From NCBI RefSeq assembly GCF_900239185.1, contig NZ_OENA01000053.1:275028-339027 (forward strand): a stretch of DNA of 64,000 nucleotides. Reading direction: 5' to 3'. The translations under genes were made by a program, and so were the position numbers. The notes beneath the pieces were generated by a model. The model was not told the DNA's origin. It saw only the letters and a program-made list of their open reading frames with translations, and ran no database searches. The DNA is from Tenacibaculum finnmarkense. GTDB taxonomy: Bacteria > Bacteroidota > Bacteroidia > Flavobacteriales > Flavobacteriaceae. Below, piece after piece: positions 25,696-34,637 of the stretch (positions within the stretch are counted from its first letter, which is position 1; each line of letters begins with the position of its first letter).

Positions 25696-28125
25696 TTAAA
25701 ATGTTTGTATAATACTTATTGAAAAATTTCTATTAGGCTCAGGAACTTCAATTAACCGATAAAAACTGGTGTGGTTAAAAACCGTTTTATTGAAAATATT
25801 ATTTAATTTCCCTTGAATTTTCATCGGATTTTTTTTCGAAAACACCGAAATATTAGTGTGTAATCCTGCGTTAATTACCGTAGCTCCGTTGGTTGGTTTT
25901 TCGGGCGGCACGATGTCATTTTGATTTGCCGTGCTTCTCAGGTTCGAAAAAAACTTGGTTTTTTCAAAAAACACCCAATCGTTAAAGGTGTATTCAAAAG
26001 AAAAAACACCTGTTAATGGCGGCGAAAACGGCAGTGAAAAATTCTTTTTTTCGCCGTTTAATTGTCTCGATTTTACGTATTCTAAAGAAGCAGTAAAGGC
26101 TATTTTTTTAATAGGATTATATTCTAAGGTAATTTCGCCACCATATCTAAAAACCTTATTTTGAGTATATTTATATTTCTGAAGCGTTTCATAATAGCCA
26201 GAAGTTGGGGTTAAATAAATATAATTATCAAAATAATTAGCAAAAGGCGTTAGTTGAATACTTGCTTTTTTAAAATTATTAAATTCAGAAAAATCAGCTT
26301 TAAATTCTGCATCTATTTGATACGAACTTTCGGGTTTTAAATCAATTTTTCCTTGCTCATATCGGTACATATGATAATTTACACCATTAGAAGCAAGCTC
26401 ATTGGCTAGCGGAATTCGAAAACTTTTACCAATATTTATTTTATAAAGCGTGTTTTTTAATGAATAACTAATTCCTGCGGATGCACTAAAATTATCAAAA
26501 TGCAAGTTGTTTTTTGTGGCACGCTGTAGTTTTTGCATCGAAATAATACCATTTTTATTAACAGGCGATACAAATGATTCGTAATAGGGTTGTGTTTTTA
26601 GGTTTCCGTAATCGTAACGAATACCAGCATCAATATGTAAATTGGTATTAACTTTTAGTTGATTATAGACAAAAGCTCCCACAGTAAAACGGGTATATTC
26701 AGGAATAAGAAAACCCCAACCCGCAATTTTATTATGCTGATATTCTACATTAATTCCTGTGGCTATTTTATAATCATCAAAATAATAATTCTCATTTTTG
26801 ATGTTAAAATTATAGGTGTTTTTAGTAAAACGACGCTCCATAGTGCCTGTCGGTTTTGACATATACCCGTGTGCAATAGGCTCAGAATGTTCTTCTCTAT
26901 CATTTTTTTGAAAACCAATTTCGATAGCTAGCGTGTTGTTTTTGAGCGAAAAATGAGTATTGTTATTTATTTTAAAATGATTTACTTTATGAAGCGGTAA
27001 ATCAATATCGTTGCTACTTTTATCGTAATTAATTTTAGAAGTTCGCACTTCTAACCCGTGTGCATTGGCAAAAAAACCATTTTTAGCATGAACATTGCTA
27101 ATGTAAGTGGTGGAGTTCAGGGCATCATCGGTATATCCTAAACTAAAACCGATATTATGATTTTTTCCTGCGGTATTTCGCAAATAATTTTGATGTAAAT
27201 CAAAAATATAATTGTCGTAGGTTATCTTACGAACAGGCACTTTGTAATCGCCGTATTGCTGATGTGTAATTCGAGTTTTATAATACCAATGTTTGTAGCG
27301 TTGCTTTACACCGAATGAAATTCCATATAAATTATTGTTGTTTTTATGAGTGATATTCATTTCTCCTGCTAAAGAATTTACATTGGGTAGGGTATTATTT
27401 TTGATATTAATAACCCCCGCAATAGCATCAGAACCGTACATTAACGAAGCTGCTCCTTTGGTAATTTCAATACTTTCAACATTGTATTGATCAATTTCTA
27501 AACCATGATCGGCACCCCATTGTTGCGCTTCGTGTTTTATGCCATTTTCAACCACTACAACCCTGTTAAAACCAAGCCCTCTTATAGTAGGTTTTGACTG
27601 CCCCGAACCGATAGTTATCGCACTAACCCCTGGTATATTTTGAAGCGTTTGCATTAGGCTATTATCCCTGTTTTGAGCTAAAAATTCCGTGTTAATTTTT
27701 TGCTTATTACCACTGTATTTAATAAAATTTTTTACAGGTTTTTGTGTAATAATAACCTCGTTTAATATGGCGTTATCTGGTGTAATCGCAATGATTAGTA
27801 GGGCATTTTTTTTAGAAAAATCAACTGTTTTCTGATAATTAACATAGCCTATGTGCGTAATTTTAAGCAGTTTTCTAGGGCTTTTTTCTTCGGATATTTC
27901 CTCAGATATTTGGTTAAATATTTGATGAAAAATAGCATTTCCGTTAAGGTTTGTGTAGGCGTGTTTCCTCCCGATGCTCACATGAGCATTAGGTAGCACT
28001 TTATGTGTTGTTTTATCAATTATAGTTATAGTAAGATCCTGCTTTTTTTGAGAAAGCATTTTTTGACTAAAAAATAGAAGATGAAACAATACACAAAATA
28101 AAGCGCTGAAGCTTCGTTTTGTCAT
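25696..28125 (-). CDS. TonB-dependent receptor, ZnuD-like (probable zinc uptake)
   Basis: The 809-aa protein has a signal peptide and a carboxypeptidase-like domain (~28-120). The plug follows (~125-235) with VENGIKHEAQQWGADHGLEI and KGAASLMYGSDAIAGVINI, close to the plug signature of ZnuD zinc receptors (GxKHExQQWGAxH). The barrel ends in FSISIIQTF. Histidine-rich stretches occur in extracellular loops (REEHSEPIAHG). The neighbours are a His-rich small protein upstream and DUF4625 proteins downstream. Zinc is inferred from the signature; copper or nickel remain possible. Confidence 0.85.
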   Translation of the reverse strand: MTKRSFSALFCVLFHLLFFSQKMLSQKKQDLTITIIDKTTHKVLPNAHVSIGRKHAYTNLNGNAIFHQIFNQISEEISEEKSPRKLLKITHIGYVNYQKTVDFSKKNALLIIAITPDNAILNEVIITQKPVKNFIKYSGNKQKINTEFLAQNRDNSLMQTLQNIPGVSAITIGSGQSKPTIRGLGFNRVVVVENGIKHEAQQWGADHGLEIDQYNVESIEITKGAASLMYGSDAIAGVINIKNNTLPNVNSLAGEMNITHKNNNNLYGISFGVKQRYKHWYYKTRITHQQYGDYKVPVRKITYDNYIFDLHQNYLRNTAGKNHNIGFSLGYTDDALNSTTYISNVHAKNGFFANAHGLEVRTSKINYDKSSNDIDLPLHKVNHFKINNNTHFSLKNNTLAIEIGFQKNDREEHSEPIAHGYMSKPTGTMERRFTKNTYNFNIKNENYYFDDYKIATGINVEYQHNKIAGWGFLIPEYTRFTVGAFVYNQLKVNTNLHIDAGIRYDYGNLKTQPYYESFVSPVNKNGIISMQKLQRATKNNLHFDNFSASAGISYSLKNTLYKINIGKSFRIPLANELASNGVNYHMYRYEQGKIDLKPESSYQIDAEFKADFSEFNNFKKASIQLTPFANYFDNYIYLTPTSGYYETLQKYKYTQNKVFRYGGEITLEYNPIKKIAFTASLEYVKSRQLNGEKKNFSLPFSPPLTGVFSFEYTFNDWVFFEKTKFFSNLRSTANQNDIVPPEKPTNGATVINAGLHTNISVFSKKNPMKIQGKLNNIFNKTVFNHTSFYRLIEVPEPNRNFSISIIQTF

Positions 28126-28316
28126 AATGATCTAAAAAATAATAAAAAGTAAGTGATTGTTTTATAGTTAAATACGGTTTTTTAAACGGGTATTTAATGC
28201 TAAAACAGATTGAAGAATGGCTATTTATACCGATAAATAAATCATACAAAAAACAGCATCAACTAATTTAATTTAGGTTGATGTTTGTATAATAGCTAAA
28301 TAAAAAGCATAAATAT

Positions 28317-28652
28317 TTAAGAAATAGTAGGCGGTGCTCTTAATCTTTTAATAGAAGAATAACAAAAAGATAAGGTTATTGATTTATAATTTTCAATAAC
28401 AATTTTATTAGCAGTAAAAGTTACTGCTTCGGTAAAAATATTCGATGAAAAATTAAACGAAGAAAACGCAAAGTAACATACATCACAATGATCATTTACA
28501 GACTCGTGTAAGTGTGTTAATTTTTCTTTACAATCATGGTGCTGGTCATTCTCATGATGATGGCTTGCTTTAACAATACTAGGAAGCATAAGAAGAAACA
28601 CCAAAAATATAGCGGTGATTTTACTTAAGAAACTATGTTGTTTTACGACCAT
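28317..28652 (-). CDS. His-rich small exported protein (DUF2946-like)
   Basis: The 111-aa protein has an N-terminal membrane/signal segment (ITAIFLVFLLMLPSIVKA) and a His/Asp-rich metal-binding stretch (ASHHHENDQHHDCKEKLTHLH, within residues 30-50) with the cysteine pair CDVC further on. Such proteins accompany TonB-dependent metal receptors and may sense or chaperone zinc or copper. It starts the receptor operon, 12 bases after the predicted transcript start from the TACCTTTG element. Confidence 0.7.
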   Translation of the reverse strand: MVVKQHSFLSKITAIFLVFLLMLPSIVKASHHHENDQHHDCKEKLTHLHESVNDHCDVCYFAFSSFNFSSNIFTEAVTFTANKIVIENYKSITLSFCYSSIKRLRAPPTIS

Positions 28653-28670
28653 TTATTTATTGAAAAAAAG

Positions 28671-28678
28671 CAAAGGTA
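28671..28678 (-). promoter_or_regulatory. Promoter -7 element TACCTTTG for the metal-uptake set
   Basis: It is a perfect minus-strand TAnnTTTG match 19 bases upstream of the His-rich protein start. No clear TTG is seen at -33, which would fit a regulated promoter. Confidence 0.5.
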
Positions 28679-28747
28679 AGTTTTAAATTAAAAATGGAGT
28701 AAATAGTTCTGTTAAAATTTGTGTTTTTTTAGGAGATGTGTAAAATC

Positions 28748-28785
28748 AATAATTACGGATTATAATTTTATAATCCGTAATTATT
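28748..28785. repeat. Repeat E, copy 2 (perfect palindrome)
   Basis: AATAATTACGGATTATAA and its exact complement are separated by two bases. It sits 10 bases after the M3 peptidase stop, the same relative place as copy 1 at 24118, and may serve as a transcript end. Confidence 0.7.
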
Positions 28786-28794
28786 AATTGCTTT

Positions 28795-30816
28795 TTATGA
28801 AATTAATCCAGCACGTTTTAAAAGCGCATCTGGTTTTGGTTCTTTTCCTCGGAAGCGTTTGTATAATTCCATTGGTTTTTCAGTTCCACCTTTTGAAAGT
28901 ACGTTTTCTTTAAATTTCGTAGCTACTTCTTTGTTGAAAATTCCTTTTTCTAAGAAATATTCAAAAGCATCGGCATCTAAAACTTCCGCCCATTTATATG
29001 AATAATATCCAGCAGAATATCCTCCTTGAAAAATATGAGAAAAAGCAGTACTCATACAATTTTCATCAACTTCAGGATATAATTTAGTATCCGCAAAGGC
29101 GTTATTTTCAAATTCTTTAACTGATTTAATTGTTTCTGGCGATTCGTTACCATGCCATTGCATGTCTAATAATCCAAAACTTAACTGACGTAAAGTTTGC
29201 ATTCCTTCGTGAAAACTAGCTGATTCTTTAATTTTCTCCACATATTCCATTGGAATTGTTTCCCCAGTTTCATAGTGTTTTGCAAATAACTCTAAAGCTT
29301 CTTTTTCGTAACACCAATTTTCTAAAACCTGACTTGGTAATTCTACGAAATCCCAAGAAACCGAAGTTCCTGATAAGCTTGTATACCTTGTGTTTGCTAA
29401 CATTCCGTGAAGTGCGTGCCCAAATTCATGGAATAGGGTAGTAACCTCGTTAAAAGTTAACAAAGAAGGTTTTGTTTCGGTTGGTTTGGTAAAATTACAA
29501 ACAATAGAAACTTGCGGACGCTCGTTAACATCATTTTTAACATATTGCGATTTATAAGAAGTCATCCAAGCACCATTTCTTTTTCCTTTTCTTGGGTGAA
29601 AATCAGCATAAAAATGCGATACAAAATTTCCGTTTGTATCGGTAACGTTGTATGTTTTTACATCTTTATGATATGTATCTATCGATGTAATTTCTTCAAA
29701 TTTTAAATCGAATAATTTATTGGCTATTTCAAAAGCACCATCAATTACATTTTCTAATTTAAAATATGGCTTCAATAATTCTTGATCTAAAGAAAAAAGT
29801 TCTTTTTTTAATTTTTCAGAATAATAAGCGCCATCCCATTTTTGAAGTTGGTCGATACCATCTAATTTTTTGGCGTAGGCTTCTAAGTTATCAAATTCAC
29901 GTTTTGCGGCAGGTTTTGCTTTTTTCAATAAATCGTTAGAAAATGACAATACTTTTTCAGGGGTTTCCGCCATTCGTTCTTCTAAAACAAAATGAGCGTG
30001 GGTTTTATATCCTAAAATATTAGCTCTTTTATAACGAAGATTTACAATATCTAAAACGATTTGTTCATTATTGTATTTATTATCTTGAAAGGCTTTTTTA
30101 CCAGCCGAAATAGCGAATTTTTTACGTAATTCTCTATTATCAGCATAAGTCATAAAAGGAATATAACTCGGATAATCTAAGGTAAAAATCCAACCTTCTT
30201 TTTCTTTTGATTTAGCAATTTCTTTAGCCGCTTCTTTTACACTTTCTGGTAATCCTGACAACTCATTTTCATCAGTTAAATGCATTTCAAAAGCATTGGT
30301 TTCTGCTAATACATTTTCGCCAAATTGCAATGATAATTTTGATAATTCGGTATCAATTTTACGTAATTCAGTTTTATCAGCATCATTTAAATTCGCACCA
30401 TTTCTAGCAAAACTTTTGTATTGTTTATCTAATAAAGTAGTCTGTTCAGGTGTTAAATTTAAAGAATCTTTTTTTTGATAAACTGCTTTTACTCTATTAA
30501 AAAGTGCTTCGTTTAAAGTGATGTCATTTCTGAATTCACTTAACAATGGAGAAAGTTCTTTGGCTATTTTTTGAATTTCATCATTCGTTTCAGCAGAATT
30601 TAAGTTGAAAAAAATTGAGGTAATTCTATTTAATTTTTCCCCTGCAAAATCTAAGGCAACAGTTGTATTTTCAAAAGAAGGCGTATCAGAATTTTCAATA
30701 ATACTTTTAATTTCTTCTTTTGCTAATTCGATTGCTTTTTCAATAGCGGGTTTATAGTGTTTTTCTTCTATTTGAGAAAAAGGAGGTGTTTTAAAATGGT
30801 GTAATAAAGGATTCAT
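28795..30816 (-). CDS. dcp: M3 family metallopeptidase (peptidyl-dipeptidase / oligopeptidase)
   Basis: The 673-aa cytoplasmic zinc peptidase has the HEFGH motif in TLFHEFGHALHG around residues 461-465 and the downstream Glu ligand in WDFVELPSQVLENW. The C-terminal GGYSAGYYSYKWAEVLDADAF is typical of Dcp/oligopeptidase A. It removes dipeptides or short peptides from oligopeptides. No signal peptide is present. It is the only gene of its transcript, with repeat E immediately downstream. Confidence 0.92.
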   Translation of the reverse strand: MNPLLHHFKTPPFSQIEEKHYKPAIEKAIELAKEEIKSIIENSDTPSFENTTVALDFAGEKLNRITSIFFNLNSAETNDEIQKIAKELSPLLSEFRNDITLNEALFNRVKAVYQKKDSLNLTPEQTTLLDKQYKSFARNGANLNDADKTELRKIDTELSKLSLQFGENVLAETNAFEMHLTDENELSGLPESVKEAAKEIAKSKEKEGWIFTLDYPSYIPFMTYADNRELRKKFAISAGKKAFQDNKYNNEQIVLDIVNLRYKRANILGYKTHAHFVLEERMAETPEKVLSFSNDLLKKAKPAAKREFDNLEAYAKKLDGIDQLQKWDGAYYSEKLKKELFSLDQELLKPYFKLENVIDGAFEIANKLFDLKFEEITSIDTYHKDVKTYNVTDTNGNFVSHFYADFHPRKGKRNGAWMTSYKSQYVKNDVNERPQVSIVCNFTKPTETKPSLLTFNEVTTLFHEFGHALHGMLANTRYTSLSGTSVSWDFVELPSQVLENWCYEKEALELFAKHYETGETIPMEYVEKIKESASFHEGMQTLRQLSFGLLDMQWHGNESPETIKSVKEFENNAFADTKLYPEVDENCMSTAFSHIFQGGYSAGYYSYKWAEVLDADAFEYFLEKGIFNKEVATKFKENVLSKGGTEKPMELYKRFRGKEPKPDALLKRAGLIS

Positions 30817-30913
30817 TAAATAGGTGCGTTTTAAAATGAATAATAAAAATGAATAAAAAGTAAAAATAACGAAATTACTTGTAGCAAATAAGGTTTAAAA
30901 AAAGTACTTCATA

Positions 30914-30950
30914 AAAAAACCTCACCAATTTTTAAAATTGATGAGGTTTG
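30914..30950 (-). terminator. Terminator of the purK-ptuA-ptuB-purE operon
   Basis: The stem AAACCTCATCAATTTT / AAAATTGGTGAGGTTT on the minus strand is followed by T7, 22 bases after the purE stop. Confidence 0.8.
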
Positions 30951-30971
30951 ATAATTTTATAGAATAGAATT

Positions 30972-31451
30972 TTATTTACGAACTCTTTCAGACGCTTTTT
31001 CAACCTTTAGTTTTAATTCTTCTTTGTAGGCGATAATTTTATCTAAAATTGTAGCATCCGAAGCACCAATAATTTGGGCTGCTAAAATACCTGCATTTTT
31101 TGCACCATCTAAAGCTACAGTTGCCACGGGAACACCTCCTGGCATTTGTAATATTGATAAAACAGAATCCCAACCATCAATAGAATTTCTGCTTTTTACA
31201 GGAACTCCAATAATAGGCAACGGACTCATAGATGCTACCATTCCTGGTAAATGAGCTGCTCCACCAGCACCTGCAATAATTACTTGAATACCACGTTTGT
31301 GAGCATTTTTAGAATAATCAACTAATTTTTCAGGAGTTCTGTGAGCAGAAACAATATCTACTTCTATTTTGATATCAAAACTCTCTAAAATATCAATTGC
31401 TTCTTGCATGATTGGAAGATCTGAATCGCTTCCCATTATAATACCTACCAT
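30972..31451 (-). CDS. purE: 5-(carboxyamino)imidazole ribonucleotide mutase
   Basis: The 159-aa class I PurE converts N5-CAIR to CAIR in purine synthesis, using the product of PurK. Motifs: GSDSDLPIM, VSAHRTPEKL (catalytic His), AGAGGAAHLPGMVAS and LQMPGGVPVATVALDGAKNAG. In most flavobacteria purK and purE are direct neighbours; here two defence-like genes separate them, with all four genes in one orientation and gaps of at most 38 bases. Confidence 0.96.
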   Translation of the reverse strand: MVGIIMGSDSDLPIMQEAIDILESFDIKIEVDIVSAHRTPEKLVDYSKNAHKRGIQVIIAGAGGAAHLPGMVASMSPLPIIGVPVKSRNSIDGWDSVLSILQMPGGVPVATVALDGAKNAGILAAQIIGASDATILDKIIAYKEELKLKVEKASERVRK

Positions 31452-31489
31452 AATTTTATGTTTTATTATTTGTGTGTGTTGTTATTATT

Positions 31490-32086
31490 TTATTGAATTT
31501 CAGGAAGTAACTCCCAAATATTGATGTTAAATTCTTCGTTAATCGCTCTTAAATAATGAACTCCATTAATATGGTCATTAATTAATGTTTTAAAGAAATT
31601 ATCAGCAGATTCACCAGAAAGTTTCATGTATTTTTTTGTCCTCTTGATATATTTTTTTCGATTATCAGCTAGCATAAGGTCATCTAATTTGAGTAAATTA
31701 ATTAGATTTTTAGCTTCAATATCGTTTGAATTAGCTAAAAAATAATCGCCATATTCGTATAAAACTCTATTTTCAAAAGTGGCATCTGTTGGATGTAAAA
31801 TAGGCTGAAAATTCTCCCATTTAGAAGATTTTTCTTTATTCCATTGATGTTTTACTAAAAACCAATTTTGATAAGAATCCGCTTCTTTTCCTTTTAATGT
31901 CGGATTAAAATGTTCGATATCTTTCGCATCTGTTCTGCTAATATATTCTTGGGTATAAGCACAAAATCCTTTTTGCTCTTTGTATAGAATCTTCGAAATC
32001 TTTTTATTATTTGCAGAATTTCCAACAATATAATTTAAGTTTTCTTTTATAATTTTAGAGTCTACTTTTTTGATACTTCTTTTCAT
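31490..32086 (-). CDS. ptuB: HNH endonuclease-like effector, PtuB-like (Septu)
   Basis: The 198-aa protein has a PtuB/TIGR02646-type HNH core: GFCAYTQEYI (C42), then DIEHFNP with E58-H59, then QNW (N74) and H80, giving the H...N...H order. Typical PtuB proteins have CxYCE cysteine pairs; here only one Cys of the first pair remains, so a structural zinc may be absent. In Septu, PtuB is the nuclease partner of the PtuA ATPase and blocks phage. It lies 2 bases after ptuA and is co-transcribed with purine genes. No reverse transcriptase is nearby, so it is not a retron. Confidence 0.7.
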   Translation of the reverse strand: MKRSIKKVDSKIIKENLNYIVGNSANNKKISKILYKEQKGFCAYTQEYISRTDAKDIEHFNPTLKGKEADSYQNWFLVKHQWNKEKSSKWENFQPILHPTDATFENRVLYEYGDYFLANSNDIEAKNLINLLKLDDLMLADNRKKYIKRTKKYMKLSGESADNFFKTLINDHINGVHYLRAINEEFNINIWELLPEIQ

Positions 32087-32088
32087 AC

Positions 32089-33369
32089 CTAAAAATTATA
32101 AGTATCTCCTAATTTCATAAATTCAAAAAGCATCTTTTTCTTCTTTTCAGTATCTTTTTCCTTTGGAATAGCCTGTTTTAAATTTAGGTATTTTTTGTAA
32201 GCGTTTTGTCCGTGTTTATTGTAATAGTTAACACCGAAATCATTTTTTAACATGTCGTTTGGATCATCGCCAATTGGAGAACTTCCTCTTTTAACGGCAA
32301 CTTTACCATCGGTATCAAAATATAAAATAAAGCGTTCTTCAGGTTCAAAAGAAGCAGCAATAAAAGGAGAATGCGTTGCTATAATAAATTGAGCATCGGG
32401 CGCAAGGTTTTGATAATTTTCCATCAAAGACATTTGCATATCAGGATATAAAGAACGCTCAGGTTCATCCATTAATATAATGGCATCTTTGGTATTTAAT
32501 TTGAATAACGGCAAAAAAGAAAGCAATAATCCTTTCGTTCCGGTACTTGTGTGTTGTATCGGAATTATTTCTTCGTTTCTTTTATTGATGATAGGAATGG
32601 AATATTCTGTATTTACTAAATCAACTTCTAAATTTAATTTTTCTAATAACGGATTAAATTTATCAGCAAAATCCATTAATTTATTAGGATTTTCTTGTTG
32701 CCATTTTGAAAATTCAGCTTGTAATTTTTTTGGGTCGTTTAATAAACCTTTATGAATCAATTCTGACATTTTTTGAGTAAACTTCTTTCGATAATCAAGA
32801 ATGTCTTTTATAAGAAATAGCCATGTTTCTTTTGGTACGTTACTGCCAAAAATGGTTGTTATTCCGTTACTGATTTCATTGTCATTTAATATATTAGGAA
32901 GTTTTTCAATTAAGTCTATTGGATTCTCTGTAAACACCTTAATATTTTCATCTGAAATAATATTAGCTTTGAAAAATAAGAGATTTGATTTTTTATCATT
33001 TGGAATTAAAGAACCTACCATTCCGCCTCCATCTCCCATAATCTGTTTATATTCAAGTTCTTTATAAGTAGTTACTTCATTATTAATTTTATAAATATCA
33101 TTTTTGAAATTTATAATTAATTCACCTTTTAATTGTTCTGTGAAATTATTATTAGGATAAAGAATCTCACCAACTACCTCTTGATTTAAAGCTTTTTTTA
33201 TCTTCGAAAATAACAACTCCAATAAATTAGTTTTTCCAGTAGCACTTTGCCCAATAAAACAGATTTTATCTAAAGGCTCACCTTTTCGTTTTCCACTTTG
33301 ATACGTAAAATCAAAATCTAGGTTTTCTAGGTGTTTATATTGTGCTATTTTTAATTTTGAAATCTTCAT
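32089..33369 (-). CDS. ptuA: AAA/SMC-like ATPase, PtuA-like (Septu)
   Basis: The 426-aa ABC/SMC-type ATPase has Walker A FIGQSATGKTNLLE (residues 38-51), a signature-like TSTGTKGLLLSF near 270-280, Walker B AIILMDEPERSLYPDMQ near 296-303, and a His switch in IATHSPFIAAS near 334. The body between is helical. This is the layout of PtuA and related OLD-type defence ATPases; the HNH gene beside it completes a type I Septu pair. In Septu, ATPase and nuclease form one complex. It starts 21 bases after the purK stop. Confidence 0.75.
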   Translation of the reverse strand: MKISKLKIAQYKHLENLDFDFTYQSGKRKGEPLDKICFIGQSATGKTNLLELLFSKIKKALNQEVVGEILYPNNNFTEQLKGELIINFKNDIYKINNEVTTYKELEYKQIMGDGGGMVGSLIPNDKKSNLLFFKANIISDENIKVFTENPIDLIEKLPNILNDNEISNGITTIFGSNVPKETWLFLIKDILDYRKKFTQKMSELIHKGLLNDPKKLQAEFSKWQQENPNKLMDFADKFNPLLEKLNLEVDLVNTEYSIPIINKRNEEIIPIQHTSTGTKGLLLSFLPLFKLNTKDAIILMDEPERSLYPDMQMSLMENYQNLAPDAQFIIATHSPFIAASFEPEERFILYFDTDGKVAVKRGSSPIGDDPNDMLKNDFGVNYYNKHGQNAYKKYLNLKQAIPKEKDTEKKKKMLFEFMKLGDTYNF

Positions 33370-33390
33370 TTTTGGAGTTGAATAAAAATA

Positions 33391-34548
33391 TTATTTACTA
33401 ATAACTCTAATCGTTTCTTTTACTTGCTGTGCAACTTTTCTGGCGATATCAATATCTTGATTAACAATAGTTACATGTCCCATTTTTCGGAAAGGTTTGG
33501 TTATTTTTTTTCCGTAGATATGTGGTGTAACACCATCAATTTTTAAAATTGCATCCATGTTTTCGTAGACAACATCACCAGTAAAACCTTCTTCGCCTAC
33601 TAAATTCACCATAATTCCAGCAACTTTACTATCGGTATTTCCTAAAGGAAGGTTTAAAATACTACGTAAATGCTGCTCAAATTGATTGGTATAACTTGCT
33701 TCAATTGAATAATGCCCAGAATTATGAGTACGTGGTGCAACTTCATTTACTAAAATTTCATCGTTTTGAGTTTGAAACATTTCAACAGCTAATAAACCAA
33801 CAAAATCTAATGTTTTTGCAATTTTTAACGCAATTTCTTGTGCTTTTTTAGCTACAGAATCTTCAATTCTTGCAGGGCAAATAACATATTCTACCTGATT
33901 TGCTTCTGGATGAAACTCCATTTCAACTACAGGATACGTTTTAATATCGCCATCAGCATTCCTAGCAACAATTACGGCTAATTCGTTTTTAAATGGGATT
34001 AATTTTTCGGCAATACATTCGCCTTCAGGTAAAGATTGTAAGTCGTTATAATTACGAACGACCTTTACACCAGTACCATCATAGCCAAATTGTGCCGCTT
34101 TCCAAACAAAAGGAAATTCAATAAGCTTGTTTTCATACGAATGTTTTAATTCGTCTAAAAAAGCAAAATGAGAAAAATCAGCAGTAGGAATTTGATGTTC
34201 TTTATAAAATGATTTCTGATGCGCTTTGTTTTGAATAATTCTTAAACTAGCGGGCTTCGGATAAATGGTCAATCCTTCTGCTTCTAATTTGTCTAAGGCA
34301 TCAATATTTACATTTTCTATTTCAATAGTTAAGACATCAACTTTTTTACCGAAATTATAAACGGTATCAAAATCGAATAAATCGCCTTGATGAAATTCAT
34401 TGCAAATTTGTGCGCAAGGAGCTTGTTGGTTATCACCTAAAATAACGGTGTAAATATCAAATTTTTGGGTTTCGCTAAGTAGCATTCGTCCTAATTGTCC
34501 GCCACCGAGAACACCTAATTTAAAGTCTGAAGAAAAATAATTTGTCAA
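33391..34548 (-). CDS. purK: 5-(carboxyamino)imidazole ribonucleotide synthase
   Basis: The 385-aa ATP-grasp enzyme uses ATP and bicarbonate to carboxylate AIR to N5-CAIR. Visible features are the N-terminal GVLGGGQLGRMLLSE, the ATP-grasp segment FPFVWKAAQFGYDGTGVKVV, AEKLIPFKNELAVIVARN, and EVAPRTHNSGHYSIEAS near the C-terminus. Length is standard. It is the first gene of a four-gene unit with ptuA, ptuB and purE. Confidence 0.96.
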   Translation of the reverse strand: MTNYFSSDFKLGVLGGGQLGRMLLSETQKFDIYTVILGDNQQAPCAQICNEFHQGDLFDFDTVYNFGKKVDVLTIEIENVNIDALDKLEAEGLTIYPKPASLRIIQNKAHQKSFYKEHQIPTADFSHFAFLDELKHSYENKLIEFPFVWKAAQFGYDGTGVKVVRNYNDLQSLPEGECIAEKLIPFKNELAVIVARNADGDIKTYPVVEMEFHPEANQVEYVICPARIEDSVAKKAQEIALKIAKTLDFVGLLAVEMFQTQNDEILVNEVAPRTHNSGHYSIEASYTNQFEQHLRSILNLPLGNTDSKVAGIMVNLVGEEGFTGDVVYENMDAILKIDGVTPHIYGKKITKPFRKMGHVTIVNQDIDIARKVAQQVKETIRVISK

Positions 34549-34575
34549 GATAAATAGTTTAAAATGTTGTTAGCA

Positions 34576-34583
34576 CAAAAATA
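34576..34583 (-). promoter_or_regulatory. Promoter -7 element TATTTTTG for purK operon
   Basis: It is a minus-strand TAnnTTTG match 27 bases upstream of the purK start. It should also drive the Septu pair unless an internal promoter exists; none is evident in the 21-base gap before ptuA. Confidence 0.5.
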
Positions 34584-34637
34584 ACACTCTAAAGGATAGA
34601 ATAATTATATATAAGCGTATATTTAAAAAGCATGTAT

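Noticed and set aside
28067..28249. 60-aa minus-strand ORF
   Set aside because: Overlaps the start of the ZnuD-like receptor gene in another frame, with no conserved features visible.
31490..33369. Retron Ec78-type system
   Set aside because: PtuA- and PtuB-like genes occur in that retron, but there is no reverse transcriptase or msr/msd-like region nearby; a plain Septu pair is simpler.
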